From contig CAMCFL010000246.1 in assembly GCA_945873715.1 (NCBI GenBank), forward strand, positions 1-5,577: a stretch of DNA of 5,577 bases, given 5' to 3'. The number at the start of each line of letters is the position of its first letter. The stretch's first letter is position 1. The notes under the pieces were generated by a model. The model had not been told where the DNA came from. It worked only from the letters and a program-made list of their open reading frames with translations, and ran no database searches. This DNA is from Akkermansia muciniphila (GTDB lineage Bacteria > Verrucomicrobiota > Verrucomicrobiia > Limisphaerales > UBA9464). Positions 1-5,577 of the stretch are shown here, piece by piece. The position numbers and the translations under genes were made by a program.

Positions 1-2951
1 ACCGGTCGTTCGGCTCGGTCGTCGCGGACCGGTCGTTCGGCTCGATCGTCGCGGACCGGTCGTTCGGCTCGGTCGTCGCGGACCGGTCGTTCGGCTCGGT
101 CGTCGCGGACCGGGCGTTCGGCTCGGTCGTCACGGACCGGGCGTTCGGCTCGGTCGTCACGGACCGGGCGTTCGGCACGGTCGTCGCGGACCGGGCGAGG
201 ACCACGGTCGTCACGAACTGGGCTGGGACCACGGTCATCGCGGACCGAACGCGGCCCACGTTCATCCCGGACAGGCCGTTCACCGCGATCATCACGGACC
301 GGACGCTCAGCGCGCTCGTCGCGGACCGGGCGTTCGCCACGGTCGTCGCGGACAGGCCGTTCACCGCGATCATCACGGACCGGGCGTTCGCCACGGTCGT
401 CACGAACCGGACGTTCGCCACGGTCATCGCGGACCGGACGCTCAGCACGCTCGTCACGGACCGGCCGTTCGCCACGGTCATCGCGGACCGGACGCTCAGC
501 ACGCTCGTCGCGGACCGGACGTTCGCCACGGTCATCACGGACCGGACGCTCAGCACGGTCGTCACGGACCGGGCGTTCGCCACGGTCATCGCGGACCGGA
601 CGCTCAGCACGGTCGTCACGGACCGGGCGAGGGCCGCGGTCATCTCGGGTGGGCCGCTCAGCCCTCTCGTCACGGACCGGCCGGGGACCCCGATCCTCCC
701 GGGCGGGGCGATCGGTGACCTCCTCGCGGCTGGGAACGGGGCGCTCGAAGCGATCCTCGCTGCGCTCAGGAGCGCGTTCAGGACGCTCGGCCCGTTCCGG
801 CCGTGGGGCACCAACGACTTCGGACTGAGCCGCGGCAGTCTCGCCACGCTCTTCCATTGCCGCCTTCCGACTGAGTTTGACGCGACCCTTGTCATCCACG
901 CCAATGCACTTGACCCAGACCTCATCGCCCACCTTGACGACGTCCTCGGGACGATTGACGCGGCGGTTGGAAAGCTCCGAAACGTGCACCAAACCGTCCT
1001 GTCCGGGGAACACTTCGACGAAGGCTCCGAACTCCTTGAGGGTAACGACACGACCCTTGTAAGACTTGCCGATCTCGATCTCGGCACTGAGACCTTCGAT
1101 CTCGCGACGGGCGATCTCCATGCCCTCGGGGGTCACGGAGAACACCTTCACCGTGCCATCGTCTTCGATGTTAATCTCGCAACCGGACTCATCGACGATG
1201 CGCTTGATGTTCTTGCCGCCAGGTCCGATCAGCATGCCGATCTTCTCCGGATTGATCCGGATGACGGTGATCCGCGGAGCGTACTTGGAGATGTCGGTGC
1301 GGGGAGCGGATAGGGTCTTGGCCATCTCACCCAGAATGGTCAGACGGGCCTTGCGAGCCGCCTCGACCGCTTCGGCCATGATCGGCAGCGGAATGCCGCG
1401 CAGCTTCAGATCGAGCTGGAAACCCGTGATTCCCTTCTCGGTTCCCGCCAGCTTGCAATCCATGTCGCAGAAGGCGTCTTCCCAGCCGATGATATCGGTC
1501 AGGAGCGAGTAGCGACTGATCTGGTGGTCGGCCCCGTACTCGGTGCAGATACCGATCGAAATGCCCGCGACCGGACGGATCATCGGCACGCCGGCATCCA
1601 TCAGGGCCAGGGTCGCACCGCAAACCGAGGCCATCGAAGTGGAGCCATTCGACTCCATGATCTCGGAGGTGATCCGGATGGCGTAGGGGTACTCCTTCAG
1701 CGGAATCATCGAGACCACCGACCGCTCGGCGAGCGCGCCGTGGCCAATTTCCCGGCGACCCGGACCCGAGATGCGTCCCGTCTCGCCCACGGAGAAGTTC
1801 GGGAAGTTGTAGTGCAGGAGGAACTGCTTCTTGGTTTCGCCCCCGGTGTAGGAGTCGAACTGCTGGATGTCATCGCTGGTGCCCAGCGTCGCCAGGCAGA
1901 CCGCCTGGGTCTCGCCCCGGCAGAACAGGGATGATCCGTGCGCCCGGGGCAGGAACCCGACCTCGCTGCTGATCGGACGAACCTCGTCGAAGGTCCGGCC
2001 ATCGAGACGCCGGCCGGAATCGAGGATGAGCAGCCGCACGGTCTCCTTCTGGATGTAATATTGGGCGTCCTTGAGGACGTAGTCCGTGACCTTGTCCGCA
2101 CCGAATTTCGCCTTCAGCTTTTCTCCGACGTCGGCAAAGACGCCATTGACGGCTGCTTCGCGGGCGAGTTTCTGCGGAATGAGCAGGGCGGCGATGATGC
2201 GATCACCAGCGAGGGACTTGGCCTCCGTGAGGATCTCCTCCGGCACCACGTTGACGGAGATCGTCCGCTTGGTCTTGCCCGCCTTCTGCCGCAGTTCTTC
2301 CTGAGCCTCGATCTGGGGCTGACAGGCTTCCTGGGCAAACTTGAGGGCGGCGATGAACTCCTCTTCGGGAATCTCATTGGCCGCACCTTCGTACATCACG
2401 ACGTCGGTCTTGTTGCCGACGTAGATCAGGTCGAGGTCGGACTCGGCCTGCTGTTCGTGGGTGGGATTCACCACCAACGTTCCGTTGACCCGTCCAATCC
2501 GGACGGCCCCGAGAGGACCATCCCAAGGGATGTCGGAGACCGTCAGCGCCGCCGAGGCACCGAGGATCGAGAGGATGTCAGGATCATTCTGACCGTCCGC
2601 CGAGAGCAGGACGCTCTGGACCTGGACTTCGTTGTACCAGCCTTTGGGGAACAACGGCCGGATGGGGCGGTCGGTCAGGCGGCAGGTGAGGATTTCCTTT
2701 TCGGTCGGGCGGCCTTCACGTTTGAAGTAGCCACCTGGGAACTTGCCAGCGGCGGCCGCCTTTTCGCGGTAGTCCACCGTCAATGGGAAGAAGTCCTGGC
2801 CAGGCTTGGCCTTGGACGCGGCCACGGCGGCCACGAGGACGATGGTTTCGCCAAACTGGACGGTGACAGATCCGTCCGCCTGCTTGGCATATTTTCCAGT
2901 CTCGATGGTGATCTGTTGATCACCGACCGGGATAATGACTTTCTCGGGCAT
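1..2951 (-). CDS. pnp: Polyribonucleotide nucleotidyltransferase (PNPase) with long repeat-rich C-terminal extension; 3' end outside window
   Basis: PNPase is a 3'-to-5' phosphorolytic exoribonuclease that degrades mRNA in the cytoplasm, normally as a trimer. The frame opens at ATG 2951 (MPEKVIIPVG) and stays open for 983 codons to the window edge. The first RNase PH domain carries YFKREGRP (residues 75-82) and RLTDRPIRPLFP (91-102), matching the E. coli FFRREGRP and RPIRPLFP segments. The second RNase PH domain has GPGRREIGHG (396-405) and the metal/catalytic set D492, D498 and K500 in DAFCDMDCK, equivalent to E. coli D486, D492 and K494. A KH domain follows with GPGG at 576-579, then an S1 domain at about 626-696 ending KLSRKA. 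This core of about 698 residues matches the usual family length of about 700. Residues 699-983 are extra: a Pro/Glu/Arg-rich linker (699-749), then 26 nine-residue repeats. No clear Shine-Dalgarno precedes the start. The gene lies downstream of rpsO, the common bacterial order. Identity is secure; the role of the tail is unknown. Confidence 0.97.
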   Translation of the reverse strand, partial: MPEKVIIPVGDQQITIETGKYAKQADGSVTVQFGETIVLVAAVAASKAKPGQDFFPLTVDYREKAAAAGKFPGGYFKREGRPTEKEILTCRLTDRPIRPLFPKGWYNEVQVQSVLLSADGQNDPDILSILGASAALTVSDIPWDGPLGAVRIGRVNGTLVVNPTHEQQAESDLDLIYVGNKTDVVMYEGAANEIPEEEFIAALKFAQEACQPQIEAQEELRQKAGKTKRTISVNVVPEEILTEAKSLAGDRIIAALLIPQKLAREAAVNGVFADVGEKLKAKFGADKVTDYVLKDAQYYIQKETVRLLILDSGRRLDGRTFDEVRPISSEVGFLPRAHGSSLFCRGETQAVCLATLGTSDDIQQFDSYTGGETKKQFLLHYNFPNFSVGETGRISGPGRREIGHGALAERSVVSMIPLKEYPYAIRITSEIMESNGSTSMASVCGATLALMDAGVPMIRPVAGISIGICTEYGADHQISRYSLLTDIIGWEDAFCDMDCKLAGTEKGITGFQLDLKLRGIPLPIMAEAVEAARKARLTILGEMAKTLSAPRTDISKYAPRITVIRINPEKIGMLIGPGGKNIKRIVDESGCEINIEDDGTVKVFSVTPEGMEIARREIEGLSAEIEIGKSYKGRVVTLKEFGAFVEVFPGQDGLVHVSELSNRRVNRPEDVVKVGDEVWVKCIGVDDKGRVKLSRKAAMEERGETAAAQSEVVGAPRPERAERPERAPERSEDRFERPVPSREEVTDRPAREDRGPRPVRDERAERPTRDDRGPRPVRDDRAERPVRDDRGERPVRDDRAERPVRDDRGERPVRDERAERPVRDDRGERPVRDERAERPVRDDRGERPVRDDRGERPVRDDRGERPVRDDRGERPVRDERAERPVRDDRGERPVRDERGPRSVRDDRGPSPVRDDRGPRPVRDDRAERPVRDDRAERPVRDDRAERPVRDDRAERPVRDDRAERPVRDDRAERPVRDDRAERP
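3..704 (-). repeat. In-frame 27-bp coding tandem repeat, 26 units, encoding VRDDR(A/G)ERP at the PNPase C-terminus
   Basis: The 702 bases are exactly 26 x 27 bp with no insertion or deletion, and every unit is in the pnp frame (residues 750-983). Read in protein order, unit 1 is AREDRGPRP and unit 3 begins with T. The other units start with V and fit VRD(D/E)R(A/G)(E/P)RP, with small variants RGPRS and RGPSP in units 17 and 18. The final seven units in the window (3-191) all encode VRDDRAERP and are nearly identical in DNA. The typical unit has three Arg and three acidic residues, so it is net neutral with well-mixed charges, and one Pro. This predicts a disordered polyampholyte rather than a folded domain. 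The array continues off the left edge, so the copy number is a minimum. Confidence 0.97.
405..620 (-). repeat. Higher-order 54-bp dimer repeat inside the PNPase tail
   Basis: Within the 27-bp array, units alternate between a version whose plus strand reads ttcgccacggtcatc (RGE type) and one reading ctcagcacg followed by ctcgtc or gtcgtc (RAE type). This gives a 54-bp period for four cycles between 405 and 620. The alternation suggests that two-unit blocks were duplicated as one piece. A separate 34-bp exact match at 269-302 and 350-383 lies 81 bp (three units) apart, indicating a triplet-sized duplication next to it. Confidence 0.8.
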
Positions 2952-2991
2952 ATGTGCTTCAGCCCGCCCCACGAGAGAAATTTCAGTCAGC

Positions 2992-3015
2992 CTCCCCGAC
3001 AACAGGTCGGGGGAG
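2992..3015 (-). promoter_or_regulatory. Hairpin in the pnp 5' leader (rpsO-pnp spacer)
   Basis: Bases 2994-3000 (ccccgac) pair perfectly with 3006-3012 (gtcgggg) around a 5-base loop, 3001-3005. Two more pairs (2993 with 3014, 2992 with 3015) are possible if G3013 bulges. The stem lies about 40 bases upstream of the pnp start on the minus-strand transcript. The sequence after it is not a clean U-run, so a simple intrinsic terminator is not well supported. In E. coli the rpsO-pnp spacer holds a terminator and an RNase III-cut hairpin that lets PNPase repress itself; the equivalent role here is inferred from position only. Confidence 0.55.
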
Positions 3016-3126
3016 TTGAGTGAAAATTCCCAAGTGAGCGGGCACAGTTAACTGCTTTTCGGACGCGACTTGCTGACTGATTGAACGACTGACCGGAAGC
3101 CGCGCACGCCTTGTTGCGGCAACCAA

Positions 3127-3144
3127 CCGCACCCGCAGGTGCGG
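3127..3144 (-). terminator. Possible weak terminator or attenuator hairpin downstream of rpsO
   Basis: A perfect 7-bp stem, ccgcacc (3127-3133) with ggtgcgg (3138-3144), closes a 4-base loop (cgca). On the minus-strand transcript it begins about 60 bases after the rpsO stop and is followed by UUGGUUG, which is U-rich but interrupted. It could act as a weak terminator that sets the rpsO to pnp ratio, or as a processing signal. The stem is clearly visible; the function is inferred. Confidence 0.42.
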
Positions 3145-3203
3145 CCTGCCAATCGATGACGGAAACGCAGGCAACCTCCCCCGTTCCGTCCTTCTCCGTT
3201 CAA

Positions 3204-3461
3204 TTACCGACGGAGCTTCAACTTCTTCGTAATCGCCTGATAGCGAGGCTCATCCTTGCGCTTCAGGTAGTCGAGAAGGCGACGGCGCCTGCTGACCATC
3301 GCCATCAGACCGCGGCGGGAAGCCACGTCCTTGCGATTCGTCTGCAGATGTTCCGTCAGGTTGTTGATCCGTTCCGACAGCAGAGCGATCTGGACGTCGG
3401 GTGAACCCGTGTCCTGCTCGTGAGTGCGGAACTCCGTAATGACTTTGTTCTTTTCTTGCAT
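3204..3461 (-). CDS. rpsO: 30S ribosomal protein S15
   Basis: S15 binds the central domain of 16S rRNA early in 30S assembly. The 85-residue product starts MQEKNKVITEF and contains the family core HEQDTGSPDVQIALLSERI, LTEHLQTNRKDVASRRGL, SRRRRLLDYLKRKD and the ending ITKKLKLRR. The family is usually 88-89 residues, so this copy is only slightly short at the N-terminus. ATG 3461 was chosen because it fits the family N-terminus; the same frame is open upstream to 3722, but that stretch has no S15 similarity and lies opposite leuD. No strong Shine-Dalgarno is visible, only a GAGAU about 8 bases upstream, next to a leader hairpin. pnp follows 252 bp downstream on the same strand, the classic rpsO-pnp pair. 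Identification is secure. Confidence 0.98.
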   Translation of the reverse strand: MQEKNKVITEFRTHEQDTGSPDVQIALLSERINNLTEHLQTNRKDVASRRGLMAMVSRRRRLLDYLKRKDEPRYQAITKKLKLRR

Positions 3462-3469
3462 GTTGATCT

Positions 3470-3492
3470 CGGTGTTGGGCAGCAAACCACCG
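3470..3492 (-). promoter_or_regulatory. Hairpin immediately upstream of the rpsO start, possible S15 autoregulatory element
   Basis: On the plus strand, cggtg (3470-3474) pairs with caccg (3488-3492), and tt (3475-3476) pairs with aa (3485-3486) with base 3487 bulged, around the loop gggcagca. In the rpsO mRNA the stem ends 8 bases before the AUG, so it overlaps or borders the ribosome-binding region. Many bacteria use structured rpsO leaders, of several unrelated architectures, for repression by free S15. The structure is read by eye and the function is inferred from position. Confidence 0.45.
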
Positions 3493-3518
3493 CCCGGTAC
3501 ATGTCCGTTTATCGAACT

Positions 3519-3562
3519 GAAATCGTAGGGAGCCCGCCCCAGCTGTGTCGAGCAACGATTTC
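3519..3562. promoter_or_regulatory. Inverted repeat in the rpsO/leuD divergent spacer
   Basis: Bases gaaatcgt (3519-3526) and acgatttc (3555-3562) form a perfect 8-bp inverted repeat separated by 28 bases. It could close a branched structure in the rpsO leader if transcription starts upstream of it, or be a protein-binding site between the divergent genes. The rest of the 163-bp spacer (3462-3624) must carry promoters for both genes, but I could not pick out a convincing -35/-10 pair on either strand. Confidence 0.35.
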
Positions 3563-3624
3563 GACCCAACCATTCCCGCCTTTGCGTTTGCCTTCGGACC
3601 GCCGCCAAGGAAACTCCTGCCCTG

Positions 3625-4173
3625 ATGCAATCGAAGTTCAACGGCCCGGTGTTTGTGGTCCGCGATAACATCGACACGGACCAGATCATTCCGGCCCAGT
3701 TCCTCAACCTCGTCCCCACCATCCCGGAGGAGTACGAAAAGCTCGGATCCTACGCCCTCTGGGGCCTGCCGGATTCCCTTTACCCCACCCGCTTCGTCGC
3801 CGAGGGCGCGTTGGATACCCAGTATCCCATCGTCATCGGCGGCCGGAACTTCGGTTGCGGCAGTTCCCGGGAACACGCCCCGATCGCCATGGGCTCCGCC
3901 AACTGCCAGTGCGTCGTCGCCGAGTCTTACGCCCGGATCTTCTTCCGCAACTGCGTCGCCACCGGTGAACTCTACCCGATCGAATGCCCGGAGCGTCTCT
4001 GCGACCTGTTCAAGACCGGTGATGTGGCGACGGTCGACATCGACACCAACACGATCACGCATCATGGCACGGGGCTCACCTACGCATTGAAGCCCCTCGG
4101 GGAGGTCCGGCCGGTGGTCGATGCCGGCGGGATCTTTGATTTCGCCCGTGAGGCCGGCATGATCCCCCGCTGA
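3625..4173 (+). CDS. leuD: 3-isopropylmalate dehydratase (isopropylmalate isomerase) small subunit
   Basis: With LeuC, LeuD isomerises 2-isopropylmalate to 3-isopropylmalate in leucine synthesis; it supplies the swivel (aconitase domain 4) part. The 182-residue product has DNIDTDQIIP (14-23), the signature GRNFGCGSSREHAP (73-86) whose Ser/Arg loop contacts substrate, SYARIFFRNC (101-110), and the C-terminal helix GGIFDFAREAGMIPR. Its length lies between the short archaeal-type subunit (about 165) and E. coli LeuD (about 200). ATG 3625 directly precedes the family N-terminus (QSKFNGPVFVVRDN). An AAGG at 3607-3610 is 14 bases upstream, rather far for a Shine-Dalgarno. No leuC is in the window; rpsO is divergent and the next gene is unrelated. 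Short swivel subunits also occur in homoaconitase and related isomerases, so the exact substrate is less certain than the family. Confidence 0.92.
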   Translation: MQSKFNGPVFVVRDNIDTDQIIPAQFLNLVPTIPEEYEKLGSYALWGLPDSLYPTRFVAEGALDTQYPIVIGGRNFGCGSSREHAPIAMGSANCQCVVAESYARIFFRNCVATGELYPIECPERLCDLFKTGDVATVDIDTNTITHHGTGLTYALKPLGEVRPVVDAGGIFDFAREAGMIPR

Positions 4174-4230
4174 TTTCCCTGCCCGACCCGGTCGAAACCG
4201 TCCAGGCGGACTACGGGCACACGGAACTCC

Positions 4231-4344
4231 ATGAACCCGGGTTGCTGGACGCCTTCACGACAACAAATCGGAAGCCTCGTCCTCCGCCTCTGGGTGGCCG
4301 GCCTGCTGTTGTTGGCCGGCTGCGGGCAGGCCCCGGTGCCGTCG
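4231..4344 (+). other. Lipoprotein signal peptide coding remnant, out of frame with the downstream CotH domain
   Basis: From ATG 4231 the frame reads MNPGCWTPSRQQ, then a hydrophobic core SLVLRLWVAGLLLLAG and Cys31. LLAGC is a textbook lipobox for signal peptidase II, and GQAPVPSTSNSNS after it looks like a lipoprotein tether. Further on, this frame (open to codon 91) only shadows the CotH sequence in the neighbouring frame. The switch between meaningful frames falls near 4330-4345. The segment is probably the original N-terminus of the CotH gene, although an unrelated truncated lipoprotein gene is possible. Confidence 0.6.
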
Positions 4345-5348
4345 ACCAGCAACTCGAACTCGATTCCGGAAAGGAACCCCCCGACTGGAAGGACCTGCAG
4401 GCGCTTTCTGCGGCCTGCCAGATTCCGGATTCCGGCCTTCGCAAGGCCGCATTGGGGCGCATGCTGGAGATCGACCGCTTCATCACTTACACCGCTCTGC
4501 AGGTGATGACCGAGGACTGGGACGGGTATCCCTGCAATCGGAACAACTACCGGCTCTATCACGAACCTTCGACTGGGTACTTCGTCTTCCTTCCACATGG
4601 CATGGACCAGATGTTCAGTCAGGGTGGCATGCCCCTGAACCGGGGGTTCGAGGGGATCGTCGCCACCCGGGTCTTCGAGGCTCCAGAATGGCGGACCGCC
4701 TACTTCGACCGCATCGAGTCACTCCTCACGAATGTTTTCACCACCAACGCCATCCTGAAGACCTTCGACGAGGCGGTGAGTCGGCGTGAGCCCGCGCTGG
4801 TGCATCTGCCTCCGGGCGACGCCGAAGGAATCCGGGGCAGCACCCGCGATCTTCGTCAAAGAATCATCGATCGGGTTGCCGACGTGACAGCCCAGATCGC
4901 CCGACGTCCGCGGCCGTCAAACAGGTCGCCCGACGGTCGGGTTCCACTGGGCAAATGGCAGCCTGGGACGCAGGACGGAGACAGTGCGGCTGAATGGGTT
5001 CGGGACGACAGGAACACGGTGGACCTGCTCCGCGTCTCGTTGAAGAGTCCCGGGCAGGCCTCCTGGCGAAGTCGGGTGCGGTTGCCGGGCGGACAGTATC
5101 GGTTCGAGGGCCAGGCGCGGACCCAGGATCTGGTCACGACCCCGAATGACCGGGCCGCGGGACTCGGTCTGCGGATCAGCGGGATGAACCGGAAGAATCG
5201 ACTGGTGGGGACGACCGAATGGCAAACGCTCCAGTTCGAGTTCTCGTTGGAAGACGACTCGGAAGTCGAGTTGGTCGCCGAGATCCGCGGCCAGAAGGGG
5301 ACGGGGTGGTTTGCCCCCTCCAGCTTCCGGCTGGTCAGGCTTCCCTGA
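4231..5348 (+). pseudogene. CotH kinase family lipoprotein, N-terminal part lost and frame disrupted (probable pseudogene)
   Basis: CotH proteins are atypical kinases; the Bacillus spore-coat member phosphorylates coat proteins, while the role of verrucomicrobial paralogues is unknown. A continuous frame from TTG 4242 to stop 5346-5348 (368 codons) resembles the C-terminal half of the family from about V35 (4344). Counting from 4242, it contains DWDGYPCNRNNYRLYH (92-107) and FVFLPHGMDQMF (114-125), which hold the Asp/Asn metal- and catalysis-related residues, then a helical segment to about 222. After a Pro/Arg linker, a beta-rich domain (about 258-368, with SWRSRVRLPGGQYRFEG and ending SFRLVRLP) resembles the carbohydrate-binding-like tail of these proteins. 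The kinase N-lobe, roughly 250 residues, is absent. The only plausible start, ATG 4231, encodes a lipoprotein signal in another frame. An internal deletion with frame loss explains this best; an assembly error or a short functional remnant is less likely. The gene begins 57 bp after leuD. Confidence 0.68.
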
Positions 5349-5577
5349 GGAGTTCCTGCGGATCCTTCCACGGGAGGCCATGCGCCTCGGCGACCGGTCT
5401 GGAGGTGACGTGACCGCGCAGGACGTTGACCCCGGCAAGGAGGCCGGGCGTCCGACGGCAGGCCTCGGCCAACCCGTGGTCGGCCAGTTCCTGCAGGCTG
5501 CGAAAGGTTGCATTGGTCAGGGCCTGGGTGGCCGTCCGCGCGTAGGCCCCGGGCATGTTGGCCACGCAATAGTGGAT
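5335..5577 (-). CDS. ald: Alanine dehydrogenase, C-terminal 80 residues (5' part outside window)
   Basis: Alanine dehydrogenase catalyses reversible NAD-dependent deamination of L-alanine to pyruvate and ammonia in the cytoplasm. The frame enters from the right edge and ends at TGA 5337-5335. The visible residues begin IHYCVANMPGAYARTATQAL, the strongly conserved HY-VANMPGAV-RT--ALTN segment of the family. They continue with LTNATFRSLQELADHGL and LLAGVNVLRGHVTSRPVAEA, matching the AGLNT-GHVTY--VA end of Bacillus Ald. The C-terminus (HGLPWKDPQELLREA) is of normal length. The family is about 370 residues, so roughly 290 residues and the start lie outside. The last codons overlap the end of the CotH frame by 14 bp, tail to tail. 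The internal GTG at 5565 is not the real start, because the family sequence continues upstream to the edge. Confidence 0.93.
   Translation of the reverse strand: MHYCVANMPGAYARTATQALTNATFRSLQELADHGLAEACRRTPGLLAGVNVLRGHVTSRPVAEAHGLPWKDPQELLREA

Noticed and set aside
1..704. Regular direct repeats resembling a CRISPR array
   Set aside because: The 27-bp units abut with no spacers, keep the pnp reading frame, and encode a consistent peptide; there are no cas genes.
877..3023. Several plus-strand open frames, the longest 1938-3023 (361 codons), plus short minus-strand frames between 1327 and 2386
   Set aside because: All lie opposite to or in other frames of the conserved PNPase core. They have no recognisable domains and are the usual shadows of a high-GC gene.
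3462..3624. Sigma-70-like promoters for rpsO and leuD
   Set aside because: I found no -35/-10 pair with acceptable match and spacing on either strand. Promoters must exist here but cannot be placed by eye.
3462..3722. N-terminal extension of rpsO to an upstream start at 3722
   Set aside because: The upstream part has no S15 similarity, would be antisense to the leuD start, and the family N-terminus begins at the ATG at 3461.
3250..4065. Minus-strand open frame of 271 codons running from leuD into rpsO
   Set aside because: It is antisense to the clearly conserved leuD and out of frame with rpsO; the composition is that of a shadow frame.
4174..4230. Possible terminator after leuD (cgac-ccg-gtcg)
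   Set aside because: The stem is only 4 bp with no following T-run, so it is too weak to call.
4080..4598. Minus-strand open frame of 172 codons opposite the leuD end and the CotH start
   Set aside because: Its sequence has no recognisable motif and mirrors the plus-strand genes.
4856..5569. Minus-strand frames of 237 and 198 codons spanning ald and CotH
   Set aside because: They are in different frames from the clearly homologous ald sequence and antisense to the conserved CotH C-terminal domain.

Overview
The window looks like part of a high-GC bacterial chromosome, most likely from the Verrucomicrobiota (possibly a Limisphaerales/Pedosphaera-like lineage). This placement is an inference. 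It rests on a CotH-family protein with the C-terminal beta-rich domain seen in that group, on the LeuD sequence type, and on overall composition. No rRNA or other phylogenetic marker decides it.

Layout, left to right. Positions 1-2951 (minus) hold almost all of pnp, polynucleotide phosphorylase. The catalytic core, KH and S1 domains look normal. After the S1 domain the frame runs straight into at least 285 extra residues, of which the last 234 in the window are 26 uninterrupted copies of a 9-residue unit, VRDDR(A/G)ERP. The gene leaves the window still inside this array, so its true C-terminus is not seen. Positions 2952-3203 are the rpsO-pnp spacer, with two good hairpins. rpsO (30S protein S15) occupies 3204-3461 (minus). 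The 163-bp divergent spacer 3462-3624 contains a hairpin just upstream of the rpsO start and a longer inverted repeat. leuD (isopropylmalate isomerase small subunit) runs 3625-4173 (plus). A damaged CotH-family gene follows at 4231-5348 (plus): its lipoprotein signal peptide is in one frame, and the C-terminal part of the CotH domain is in another. The last 80 codons of an alanine dehydrogenase gene (ald, minus) enter from the right edge and overlap the CotH end tail to tail.

rpsO and pnp form the widely conserved S15-PNPase pair, which couples ribosome assembly to RNA decay and is usually under post-transcriptional control. leuD and ald are amino-acid metabolism genes with no evident link to their neighbours. 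The most unusual element is the charge-balanced, Arg/Asp-rich tandem repeat tail on PNPase. It is probably a disordered RNA-interaction or condensate-forming region and appears to be expanding by repeat duplication. I saw no tRNA, rRNA, CRISPR array or transposon.
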